Numbered from the stretch's first letter, positions 1-6,175 are shown. The stretch: 6,224 nt of DNA from Actinomycetota bacterium (GCA_030837445.1 JAUPKM010000438.1:1-6224), one strand, 5' to 3'. The notes: generated by a model not told the origin, from the letters alone. A program made the numbers and translations.

Positions 1-258
1 ATCACGGTGCTAGCTGTGGACGACTGGATCTGGTTCCCGTTCTGGGTGGTGATCGGCGGAATCTTCGTGCTGGAACGGGTCATCACAGTCTGGCGCGGGG
101 GTTGGCGGGCACGACTGTTGGCCGCAGCACTCTTCCCCGAGCTGGCCTACGATGTCTTCCTGCAGGTCGTCTTCGTCAAATGTCTGATCGACATCGCCCT
201 CGCGAAGACAACCACTTGGGGACATGTCCAGCACGCAGATGCGGCGACGGCGCCTTGA
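1..258 (+). CDS. C-terminal end of a membrane family 2 glycosyltransferase (5' end outside window)
   Basis: The reading frame is open from the first base to the TGA at 256-258 and gives about 85 residues. Two hydrophobic stretches are visible, roughly residues 7-30 and 40-68. They are separated by a basic turn (WRGGWRAR) that leads into a PELAYD segment and end near TTTWGHV. This layout resembles the C-terminal membrane end of processive GT2 polysaccharide synthases (cellulose synthase, poly-N-acetylglucosamine synthase and relatives), which polymerise an NDP-sugar on the cytoplasmic face and pass the chain across the membrane. The catalytic domain (DXD, QxxRW) is not in the window, so polymer identity and the presence of a PilZ c-di-GMP receptor domain cannot be judged. 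The stop codon overlaps the likely start of the diguanylate cyclase gene, which supports co-expression. The family call rests on the tail only; another multi-pass membrane protein is possible. Confidence 0.62.
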   Translation: MTVLAVDDWIWFPFWVVIGGIFVLERVITVWRGGWRARLLAAALFPELAYDVFLQVVFVKCLIDIALAKTTTWGHVQHADAATAP

Positions 259-1547
259 CCGGGCTGACCGCAGGTCTACTCCTGCCACAGAGCGTGCTCA
301 CGTCCGACTGGTTCATGTGGCTTGCCACCGTCGTGGCCTTCAACACGATCGTCTACGTCGGACTCACCCTGGCCAAATTGATCCCACTTCCCAAGCAATT
401 CCACCCGAGCCGGGTGCGCGGCTGGCTGCGCGCGATCGGCACTGACGTCGATAGGAACACCGCTGTGGACGAAATACCGACCCGACCGATCCCAGAGGGG
501 AACACCCCCTATGACCAAATGCGCACGACCATTGCCAAACGTGACATCCCACAGGCGTTCGCATTGGTGGGCGGCTTCGTGGTGCTGCTGTCGGCGGCGG
601 CGATCGTCGGGTCCGGCGGCCGCGAGTTGACCGAACACCTGGTTGAACTTGCCGCCGGGATGATCTTCCTCCTGCTGGCGCAAATCCTGGGTCGGCGCGA
701 TTTCCGGGCCCGCACAATGATGTGGACCTGGGCGACGGCCTCGACTCTGCTGGTGCTCGTCTTCATCCTGGAGGCGATGAGCGCGAAGAGCCAGACCCCG
801 CTGGCCTATGCCCTCATCGCCATGACGGCGTTCGCACCGGTGGTGCTCGCCTGGCGACCCGTTCTCACCGCCAGCGCAGTGATGATGGCCAGCATGGTCA
901 CCGCCAGCGTGATGGTGCCCGGCAGCGAGGATCTCCGAATCGTGGCCTCCACCTTCGCGGCCCTGGTGATCAGCGCCACCCTGCTGCGGCTCCGACTCAC
1001 TGCACTGGACGCGCTCAGTGATGAGCAGTCGAGGGCTGAGGCCTTGGCCAGCACGGATGTGCTGACCGGGGTCCTCACCCGAAACGGTCTGGTGAGCCTG
1101 ATGCCGGAGATGGCCGGTATCGCTGAGCGGGTGGAGGAACGGGTCTGCGTGATGCTGATCGATATCAATAATCTGGCGAAGGCCAACGAGCAGTACGGCG
1201 TGCGCTACGGCGACGATGTCCTGCGAGAGGTGGCAAAGGTTGTGGAGAGCCACGTCCGGACAGGTGATCTCGTGGCCCGCTGGGGTGGCGACGAATTCCT
1301 GGTCGCAGGTCTCGGTGACAAACCGGACGCCCTTGCGCTGGCAGCACGGATAGAGGACGCCGTCCGACGTACCGGGATCAACCTGGGCCGTTGGCCGACG
1401 ACGGTGAGGGTCGGAACGGCCGCAGGCGATCCGCGCGAGACCACCTTCGACAACCTCGTGGCTGAAGCAATCGCGGCGGCTGGCCATTCCGCTTCGTGGG
1501 TGCCTGCGAGCGCGGACGACCGCCGTGGCGACTCGGTGGAGCCGTAG
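255..1547 (+). CDS. Membrane-bound diguanylate cyclase (seven predicted helices plus GGDEF domain)
   Basis: Predicted to condense two GTP into cyclic di-GMP. With the TTG at 255 as start it has 430 residues. Hydrophobic segments lie near residues 19-42, 100-119, 128-145, 155-174, 181-199, 203-221 and 228-245, followed by a C-terminal GGDEF domain (about 266-420) in the cytoplasm. The active-site loop GGDEF is intact (344-348). The inhibitory site RTGD (335-338) sits exactly five residues before it, as needed for product feedback inhibition. The first metal aspartate (D303) and guanine-contacting N311 and D320 are kept, while the usual DxDxFK reads DINNLA. The membrane part matches no sensor domain I can name. 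The TTG overlaps the upstream TGA and allows translational coupling; GTG 294 or ATG 315 are alternative starts. The frame remains open further upstream, but that part is a shadow of the glycosyltransferase gene. Function is confident; the start is not. Confidence 0.88.
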   Translation: MTGLTAGLLLPQSVLTSDWFMWLATVVAFNTIVYVGLTLAKLIPLPKQFHPSRVRGWLRAIGTDVDRNTAVDEIPTRPIPEGNTPYDQMRTTIAKRDIPQAFALVGGFVVLLSAAAIVGSGGRELTEHLVELAAGMIFLLLAQILGRRDFRARTMMWTWATASTLLVLVFILEAMSAKSQTPLAYALIAMTAFAPVVLAWRPVLTASAVMMASMVTASVMVPGSEDLRIVASTFAALVISATLLRLRLTALDALSDEQSRAEALASTDVLTGVLTRNGLVSLMPEMAGIAERVEERVCVMLIDINNLAKANEQYGVRYGDDVLREVAKVVESHVRTGDLVARWGGDEFLVAGLGDKPDALALAARIEDAVRRTGINLGRWPTTVRVGTAAGDPRETTFDNLVAEAIAAAGHSASWVPASADDRRGDSVEP

Positions 1548-1623
1548 TCCGCCCCAGCCAGGCAGCAGCCGGAAATTCGCCGAGCCAGTGAAGTCACGCC
1601 AGAGCGCTGCCGATGCGTGAGGT

Positions 1624-2697
1624 ATGCGCCCGATCGTTGCCTCCCGCTCGCTCGGCCTCTGTGCTGCCGTCTTGGCCGCGGCGGGCGTCGGTGCATTCGG
1701 GACGTCTGCACCGGCCGCAACCGCCTCCGCCACGTCGACCGCAACCTCCGCTTCCGCAACCTCTGCTTCCGCAACGGTGCAATCACGGGCAACGACGGTG
1801 CCCAGCAAGTCAGTGAGGCCGACTGCGTTCGGGCTCAACGTCTGGACGCTGGCAGACCTGGATCGGTCCCAGGCAGCGCTCGGCTCCAAGCCGGCTGTGG
1901 TCGGCGTGTTTCGGGACTGGGCGCACGCACCCGACTTCCCGACATCGCTGGCAAAAGCAGTAAGCAACCGCGGGAGTTCGCTGCTGATCGCCTGGGAACC
2001 GTGGGATTCCTGGCGCGATACCGCGCTGCAGCCCGAGTACCGCCTCAACAATATTGCTCTTGGCAGGTACGACGCGCTGCTCAATCGCTGGGCCAAACAG
2101 GCCAAGGCTTTCCAGCGACCGGTGCTGATCCGCTTTGCACCGGAGATGAACGGCGACTGGCGTCCTTGGTCTACCGGCGTGAACGGCAACCCAAAAGGCA
2201 GCTACATCCGCGCCTGGCGTCATGTCGTGGATCGATTCCGGGCCGTGGGCGCCAACAATGTGAAGTGGGTCTGGAACCCCTACGTGGAAGTCGGCGAATC
2301 AACGCCGATGGCAGCTTCTTTCCCGGGCGCGAACTACGTCGATTGGACCGCTCTGGACGGGTACAACTGGGGCTCCGTGCGGCAATGGGGGTGGCAAAGT
2401 TACGACGACATCTTTGCCTCTTCTGTTCGCAGACTTAAGACTCTGGCGCCGTCGAAGCCCTGGATGATGGCCGAGATTGGCTGCGCGCCGGGAGTGGCCA
2501 AGCCCGCTTGGATCACGGACACCTTCAGCCGAGCGAGAGCCGGCGGGGCTGGCGCGGTCGTCTGGTTCGAATTCAACAAGGAAACGGACTGGCGCATCAC
2601 CGCGACACCGGAGTCGACTGCGGCCGTGCGCAGCCTCCTTCGAGGCACTGGTTGGCAGGTAGGCGGGAAGTTGGCCGCTGTCGAACGGCTGTGGTGA
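1624..2697 (+). CDS. Secreted glycoside hydrolase, GH26-like (beta-mannanase/beta-glucanase type)
   Basis: A 357-residue exported protein. A signal peptide covers about residues 1-31 (basic start, hydrophobic core 10-26, SAPA before the probable cut), then comes an Ala/Ser/Thr linker to about residue 60, then a catalytic domain of about 290 residues. The segment RFAPEMNGDW holds the likely acid/base E174, and MMAEIG holds the likely nucleophile E284. They lie 110 residues apart, consistent with strands 4 and 7 of a clan GH-A (beta/alpha)8 barrel. Y247 in DGYNWG is a candidate for the conserved active-site tyrosine. Family members cut beta-1,4-mannan, mixed-linkage beta-glucan or beta-1,3-xylan; the substrate here is unknown. 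It lies 76 bases after the cyclase, so it may share that transcript and process the synthase polymer. ATG 1624 is the first start after an in-frame TGA at 1618 and has no well-spaced ribosome site. C13 is not in a lipobox. Confidence 0.85.
   Translation: MRPIVASRSLGLCAAVLAAAGVGAFGTSAPAATASATSTATSASATSASATVQSRATTVPSKSVRPTAFGLNVWTLADLDRSQAALGSKPAVVGVFRDWAHAPDFPTSLAKAVSNRGSSLLIAWEPWDSWRDTALQPEYRLNNIALGRYDALLNRWAKQAKAFQRPVLIRFAPEMNGDWRPWSTGVNGNPKGSYIRAWRHVVDRFRAVGANNVKWVWNPYVEVGESTPMAASFPGANYVDWTALDGYNWGSVRQWGWQSYDDIFASSVRRLKTLAPSKPWMMAEIGCAPGVAKPAWITDTFSRARAGGAGAVVWFEFNKETDWRITATPESTAAVRSLLRGTGWQVGGKLAAVERLW
1741..1775 (+). repeat. 15-bp tandem repeat encoding an ATSAS linker
   Basis: Two 15-base units (1741-1755 and 1756-1770) differ at one base and are followed by five bases of a third. 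In frame they encode ATSAS twice and then AT, residues 40-51 of the hydrolase, within a longer Ala/Ser/Thr-rich linker between signal peptide and catalytic domain. The unit length is a multiple of three, so gain or loss of units would change linker length without breaking the frame. Confidence 0.8.
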
Positions 2698-2720
2698 CGG
2701 TGCGAGCAAGGCGCGGGTTC

Positions 2721-2726
2721 TACTCT
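2721..2726 (+). promoter_or_regulatory. Candidate -10 box (TACTCT) for a leaderless transcript
   Basis: TACTCT fits the actinobacterial -10 pattern TANNNT and ends seven bases before the ATG at 2734, so transcription would begin at or next to the start codon. No Shine-Dalgarno sequence lies in the 36-base gap after the hydrolase gene, as expected for leaderless translation. No convincing -35 box is visible. Confidence 0.45.
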
Positions 2727-2733
2727 GTCCCTC

Positions 2734-3501
2734 ATGTCCGAGCCCACCGGTAGACGGAGATTACGCCGCGACACTCTCGACGAACTGCTCTGGACACTGC
2801 GCGGTCGGCGCGGCTGGCTGGTCGGCCTTGGAATCAACTTGGCGCTAGGCGTTGCCTACGCGCTTTACACCGCATTCAACGCCAACGATCACTTCTTCAT
2901 CCGCTCGGCCAGTGGCGTCGCGGCAAACGTCGCCCTTTTCGTACTCAGCGATTCGATCACGACCAATCAGCTGGGCGCTGATCGCGACCACGTGGTCGCC
3001 GGTCTGCGCAACGGTGAAAATGTGGCCAGGATTCTGTTCACCAAGAACGTTGCACTGGTGATCATTCTGCTACCGCTGACGATGGCCATCTCGACCGGAT
3101 TGAGGCTGCTGCTGGGCGAGGACCGGACAATCCTGTCGGCGATCGTGCTGGACATCTGGATCGTGCTGGGCTGGCTCGCGCTGGGCAACCTCGCCTCGGT
3201 GCTGGCACCATACTGGCCGATGCCGTTGAAGCGGCGTTGGCAACACCGCGAGACCTGGGTCTGGTGGGCTCTGGTGCTGGCCATTCCGTATGGTCTGTAC
3301 TACCTGCGCGCCTGGGTTCTCGAACCAGCGTTGGATGAAGCGCTCGGCGGAAGGGCCTATCGGCGCGCTTCCGTCGATTGGGTGTGGGGGGCGCGGTATG
3401 TCGGTGTGGCGGTGGTGATGCTGGCGCTGAGCTACCTGATCTGTGCCCTGGTCGGACGCCGGGCCGCCTGGCTGGAGCGAAACCTGCTGAAGGACCACTA
3501 G
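2734..3501 (+). CDS. ABC-2 permease-like integral membrane protein, function unknown
   Basis: A 255-residue protein with a basic N-terminus (RRRLRR near residues 7-12) and about six hydrophobic segments: near 28-48, 57-77, 104-125, 133-157, 174-191 and 220-243. The stretch after the second helix (NQLGADRDHVVAGL, then FTKNVAL opening helix three) resembles permease subunits of ABC-2 exporters, where an NxxGxDR motif precedes a cytoplasmic loop and a GKN-like helix start. This similarity is recalled by eye and moderate. No ATPase gene lies in the window, so if it is a transporter subunit its partner is elsewhere. It begins 36 bases after the hydrolase gene, with its own -10-like box, and ends in a basic tail. 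ATG 2734 is well placed for a leaderless start. The gene is convincing (good length, coherent membrane pattern); the transporter assignment is tentative. Confidence 0.8.
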   Translation: MSEPTGRRRLRRDTLDELLWTLRGRRGWLVGLGINLALGVAYALYTAFNANDHFFIRSASGVAANVALFVLSDSITTNQLGADRDHVVAGLRNGENVARILFTKNVALVIILLPLTMAISTGLRLLLGEDRTILSAIVLDIWIVLGWLALGNLASVLAPYWPMPLKRRWQHRETWVWWALVLAIPYGLYYLRAWVLEPALDEALGGRAYRRASVDWVWGARYVGVAVVMLALSYLICALVGRRAAWLERNLLKDH

Positions 3502-3506
3502 CCACC

Positions 3507-3561
3507 GGGTAGGTAGATCGCTGGCCTCAGCGCGGTCTTGAAAGTGGCTGCCGACCTACCC
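3507..3561 (+). repeat. Inverted repeat just after the permease-like gene, possible terminator
   Basis: Arms GGGTAGGT (3507-3514) and ACCTACCC (3554-3561) are perfect complements. They enclose a small hairpin (5-bp stem 3519-3523/3528-3532, loop GCCT). The position, six bases past the stop codon, suits a transcription terminator or 3'-end stabiliser. There is no U-tract, which is common for actinobacterial terminators but leaves the role uncertain. Confidence 0.4.
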
Positions 3562-3689
3562 CATTCTCCGCACACGAGCTCTTCTTCTCTGCGGCCAGTT
3601 ACGAGAGGCTGGCCCGGATGTCCATGAGTGGTGTCTCGGGTGCGGCCTGACATCGTCCCGGGGATTCGCGGATTCGCCGAAATTCGCCC

Positions 3690-3755
3690 GCTGGCTGGCA
3701 TCGTCCGCCTTGGCGGGAGCACGCGCGCGTAAGGCTGCAAACTTCGCCAGCCAGC
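3690..3755 (+). repeat. 10-bp perfect inverted repeat with 46-base spacer
   Basis: Arms GCTGGCTGGC (3690-3699) and GCCAGCCAGC (3746-3755) pair without mismatch and are each preceded by TTCGCC or a near copy. The spacer could fold further. It could be the closing stem of a structured leader RNA or a widely spaced protein-binding site; nothing in the sequence decides between these. Confidence 0.5.
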
Positions 3756-3781
3756 AACCACGGGAACCCGCGTAGAGCTGG

Positions 3782-3801
3782 TGGGAGCCCCGAGGCTCTC
3801 A
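3782..3801 (+). repeat. Short GC-rich hairpin upstream of the BrkB-like gene
   Basis: An 8-bp stem (3782-3789 with 3794-3801, one G-U pair) closes a CCGA loop and is followed by only two T residues. It lies about 70 bases before the next ATG. It could be an attenuator-like element or simply the end of a structured transcript. Confidence 0.4.
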
Positions 3802-3873
3802 TTCCGCGCGCCATGCGACAGCCGATTGGGTCGAGCCGGCGTCCGAGGGAGAGGTATGCGATAGAACTCAGAT

Positions 3874-4776
3874 ATGTCCGACCGAGGCGAAGCTGGCTGG
3901 CTGCGTCAGCGCGGCCGCCAGATTCGCCGACATGCCGCGTCGCGTGTGATGCAGGTGCGCGCCCGGTGGGGTTGGGCCGACCACCTTGGTCGCGCCGAGG
4001 ATCGCTACCGCCAGCAACACATCGAGTACCCAAGCCTCGTGGTGGTCTACCGTGCACTCTTCCTCGCCATCTGCGTGATGTTGGCTGTGCTGTACGTCTT
4101 GGCGGCGCTCACGAGCCTGATGCCGGGCGTCAACGAGATCACGATCCCGACCGTGGACGTACCGATTGATTTCGATTTGGGGGCGGCGGTCCAGGACGCC
4201 TTGCTGCGCTCCCGCAGTGCGGTACTCGACGTGCTCGGCCTGCTGACGCTCATCCTGAGCGCCACCTATACGGCCAAAGCGATCAGGCAGGGTAGCGAGC
4301 AGGTCCTACGGCCAGAGGAAGATCGCCGGATCCATACCTTGCGCCCCAGCAACCTGCTCGCCGGACTGCTGCTCGCGGCGGTCATCCTGCTGGGTTGGCT
4401 ACTGGCGCTTGCAACTGCTGTGCGCACCTCGGCGATTGCTGAACTGTTCGATGCCCAACCGGCCCGACCGCTGGTCGGGTTCGGCAAAGGGTTCCTAATC
4501 GCCGCGTCAGTGGCCGTGTTGACCCTGGCCGCGTTCGTACCGCTCCGACGAATCGGGCGTCGCTACCGCACCCGGTACGTCTTGGCGGCATCGGTGGCCT
4601 TTGCGGCCTTCACTGTCGGGGCCAACTTCGTGCTCATCTACTCGTACCTGGGTGCTCTGATCGCACCGAACACCTCCAGCGGCATCGTGCTGGTGCTCGC
4701 GATCCTCGCGTGGGTGAATGTCATTGCCCGCGCACTGTTCTATGTCGAGTGTTGGATCGCTGAGTCCGACCCGTGA
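3874..4776 (+). CDS. YihY/BrkB-like integral membrane protein
   Basis: A 300-residue protein with an Arg-rich cytoplasmic N-terminus of about 55 residues, then six predicted helices near 60-84, 117-139, 162-184, 207-231, 236-262 and 270-295. The stretch from about 120 to 160 (a helix ending in an AKAIRQGSEQVLR-like amphipathic run with RPEEDRR) resembles the YihY/virulence factor BrkB family. So does the final block, a YSYLGALIA turn followed by a Leu/Ile-rich helix ending FYVE. Family members are six-helix inner-membrane proteins of unsettled role; despite older naming they are not established as ribonuclease BN. ATG 3874 is the first start after an in-frame TAG at 3862-3864. The purine-rich GAGGGAGAGG at 3845-3854 is about 19 bases away, too far for a normal ribosome site, so leaderless initiation is possible. 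The gene is confident; the family name is moderately so. Confidence 0.82.
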   Translation: MSDRGEAGWLRQRGRQIRRHAASRVMQVRARWGWADHLGRAEDRYRQQHIEYPSLVVVYRALFLAICVMLAVLYVLAALTSLMPGVNEITIPTVDVPIDFDLGAAVQDALLRSRSAVLDVLGLLTLILSATYTAKAIRQGSEQVLRPEEDRRIHTLRPSNLLAGLLLAAVILLGWLLALATAVRTSAIAELFDAQPARPLVGFGKGFLIAASVAVLTLAAFVPLRRIGRRYRTRYVLAASVAFAAFTVGANFVLIYSYLGALIAPNTSSGIVLVLAILAWVNVIARALFYVECWIAESDP

Positions 4777-4790
4777 CGCGCGATGATGCC

Positions 4791-4796
4791 TAGAGT
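4791..4796 (+). promoter_or_regulatory. Candidate -10 box (TAGAGT) for the glycerol dehydrogenase gene
   Basis: TAGAGT matches TANNNT and lies in the 41-base gap after the BrkB-like gene. Transcription would begin near 4803, giving a leader of about 15 bases with no Shine-Dalgarno sequence before the ATG at 4818. No clear -35 element is seen at normal spacing. This suggests a transcription unit separate from the upstream gene. Confidence 0.4.
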
Positions 4797-4817
4797 GGCA
4801 GCGGCTATGTTGGCGCC

Positions 4818-5924
4818 ATGCTGAAAGTATTCTGCGCACCCTCGCGCTACGTCCAGGGTCGAAATGCCACCGCTGAACTGGGCACTCAGATGCGTGCTGT
4901 GGGCCTGGCCGGCCCGGCGTACATAGTCGCCAGTGACCGCGCCGCGGGCATGCTGAGGCAACCGTGGTCGGACAGTCTGGGCCAAGCCGATATTGAGTTC
5001 GTGATCGGAGGCTTCGGCGGGGAGTGCTCCGAGGCGGAAATTGCGCGTGGCACAGAAAGTGCCCGGCAAGCGCAAGCCCGGGTCCTCATCGGTGCTGGTG
5101 GCGGCAAGGCGCTCGACACTGCTCGCGCCATTGCCGCCAACCTCGGCCTACCGGTCGTCAACTGCCCGACCCTTGCCTCCAGCGACGCCCCCTGCAGCGC
5201 GTTGTCTGTGGTCTATGACGAGGCTGGGGTATTCGAGCGCCTCATCTTCTACCCACGCAACCCGGAGTTGGTGCTGGTCGACACGTCGATCGTTGCCCAA
5301 GCACCGCGACGACATCTGGTCGCAGGGATGGGGGACGCGCTTGCGACTTGGTTCGAGGCTCGCACCGTGATCCAGGCCCGGCGACCAAATCAGGTCCATG
5401 GCGGCACCACGCTATCCGGCGGCGCCCTCGCCCAACTCTGCTATCAGACGCTGCTGGCCGACGGGGTGGCCGCCGCAACAGCAGTGACAGCCAACTCCGT
5501 CACGCCGGCCCTGGAGCGGGTAGTCGAGGCAAACACTCTGTTGTCCGGGCTCGGCTTCGAATCGGGTGGACTGGCGATTGCCCACTCAGTCCACAATGGG
5601 TTGACGACCGCTCCCCCAACACACAGTTTCATGCACGGCGAGAAGGTGGCCTTCGGGTTGTTGGTGCAACTGGCGGTCGAAGGCCGGCCGACGACTGAAA
5701 TCGACACGGTTCTTGCCTTTTCCCGCAGCGTCGGACTGCCGACCACACTGGCGGATATCGGCTTGACTGACGAGGATGCGGACGTTCTCCGGCTCATCGC
5801 GGAACGCACGGTCGCGCCGGGCGAGACCGCGCACAACGAGCCCTTCCCCGTCACAGCCGAGGCGATCTACGACGGCATCCTGGCGGCCGACCGGTATTCC
5901 AAGGAAACGATGGCCCAGAGCTAA
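4818..5924 (+). CDS. gldA: Glycerol dehydrogenase, NAD-dependent, zinc-type (GldA)
   Basis: Catalyses NAD+-linked oxidation of glycerol to dihydroxyacetone (EC 1.1.1.6), or the reverse, in the cytosol. At 368 residues it matches the length of E. coli GldA (367) and is recognisably similar throughout. The N-terminal nucleotide-binding half contains FGGEC (66-70) and the glycine-rich IGAGGGKALDTA (91-102). SSDAPCSALSV (121-131) carries D123 at the position that shapes substrate choice in the family. The C-terminal helical half supplies the zinc ligands D173 (GMGDALATWFEAR), H256 (AHSVHNGL) and H273 (MHGEKVAFG). All catalytic positions I can check are intact, so the enzyme is probably active. 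No dihydroxyacetone kinase, glycerol facilitator or regulator lies in the window, so the physiological direction is unknown. Related iron-type alcohol dehydrogenases are less likely given the GldA-specific blocks. Confidence 0.95.
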   Translation: MLKVFCAPSRYVQGRNATAELGTQMRAVGLAGPAYIVASDRAAGMLRQPWSDSLGQADIEFVIGGFGGECSEAEIARGTESARQAQARVLIGAGGGKALDTARAIAANLGLPVVNCPTLASSDAPCSALSVVYDEAGVFERLIFYPRNPELVLVDTSIVAQAPRRHLVAGMGDALATWFEARTVIQARRPNQVHGGTTLSGGALAQLCYQTLLADGVAAATAVTANSVTPALERVVEANTLLSGLGFESGGLAIAHSVHNGLTTAPPTHSFMHGEKVAFGLLVQLAVEGRPTTEIDTVLAFSRSVGLPTTLADIGLTDEDADVLRLIAERTVAPGETAHNEPFPVTAEAIYDGILAADRYSKETMAQS

Positions 5925-5984
5925 GGTCACCGTCACGCCTTGTACTCACCCTCTCGAAGGGGCCGGCCACCTTGACCTCGCCAC

Positions 5985-6036
5985 ACCGTGTCCATCACGG
6001 TCCGCGACTGGATCGACTCTGCCAGGCCGCCCTGGC
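5985..6036 (+). repeat. Two small hairpins downstream of gldA
   Basis: ACCGTG (5985-5990) pairs with CACGGT (5996-6001) across a five-base loop, and GCCAGG (6021-6026) pairs with CCTGGC (6031-6036) across CCGC. Both are perfect 6-bp stems in the non-coding region between gldA and the strong hairpin at 6049. They may add to a structured 3' end; either could be a chance fold in GC-rich DNA. Confidence 0.4.
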
Positions 6037-6048
6037 GCGCGCCTGATG

Positions 6049-6084
6049 CCCGGGTGGGTTGTCGGTGTCGACAGCCCACCCGGG
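6049..6084. terminator. Strong hairpin, probable (possibly bidirectional) terminator
   Basis: A 16-bp stem (6049-6064 with 6069-6084), interrupted only by one G-U pair, closes a GTGT loop; both arms begin CCCGGG or its complement. It lies 124 bases after the gldA stop. There is no T-run on the + strand, typical of U-tract-poor terminators in high-GC actinobacteria. The symmetric stem could also stop transcription arriving from a minus-strand gene on the right. Confidence 0.65.
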
Positions 6085-6175
6085 TGTCGGGTGGCTTGGG
6101 GGACTCGTCGGGCTGGGTGCCCTAGCGTCGCCGGGACTGTTTGGCTTGGCCCGTTATCCGGTGCCCCTGCTGGTG

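Larger units (their letters stand above)
3502..3873. other. 372-base intergenic gap with several inverted repeats, no credible gene
   Basis: No open frame here has a believable protein; minus-strand frames across it are Arg/Pro-rich and end inside neighbouring genes. Visible structure includes an 8-bp inverted repeat at 3507-3514/3554-3561 and a 6-bp one at 3593-3598/3609-3614. There is also a 10-bp perfect one at 3690-3699/3746-3755, and an 8-bp hairpin with a four-base loop at 3782-3801. ATTCGC occurs three times, at 3664, 3672 and 3682. No tRNA or riboswitch family is recognisable. The gap probably holds the 3' end of the upstream transcript and the promoter or leader of the downstream gene. 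Confidence 0.6.

Noticed and set aside
102..254. Upstream extension of the cyclase reading frame to TTG 102 or ATG 180
   Set aside because: The added residues are Arg/Pro/Cys-rich and lie wholly within the glycosyltransferase gene, so they are shadow coding.
1660..1665. Possible lipoprotein cysteine (C13) in the hydrolase signal peptide
   Set aside because: The preceding residues are LGL, not a lipobox ending in Gly, Ala or Ser, and the cysteine lies inside the hydrophobic core well before the likely signal peptidase I site.
276..2189. A 637-codon open frame on the minus strand
   Set aside because: It runs antisense through the cyclase and hydrolase genes, is rich in Arg, His, Gly and Gln without domain features, and both + strand genes show clear catalytic motifs. 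It is a GC-rich shadow frame.
3754..3796. Partial resemblance to a SAM-type riboswitch (GCAACC followed by GGTGGGAGCCCC)
   Set aside because: The remaining conserved core and pairing pattern of SAM-I/SAM-IV could not be assembled, and the downstream gene is not a methionine-pathway gene.
3498..4057. Two minus-strand frames across the intergenic gap (3498-3761 and 3599-4057)
   Set aside because: Both are Arg/Pro/Gly-rich without recognisable motifs, and the second runs into the 5' part of the BrkB-like gene.
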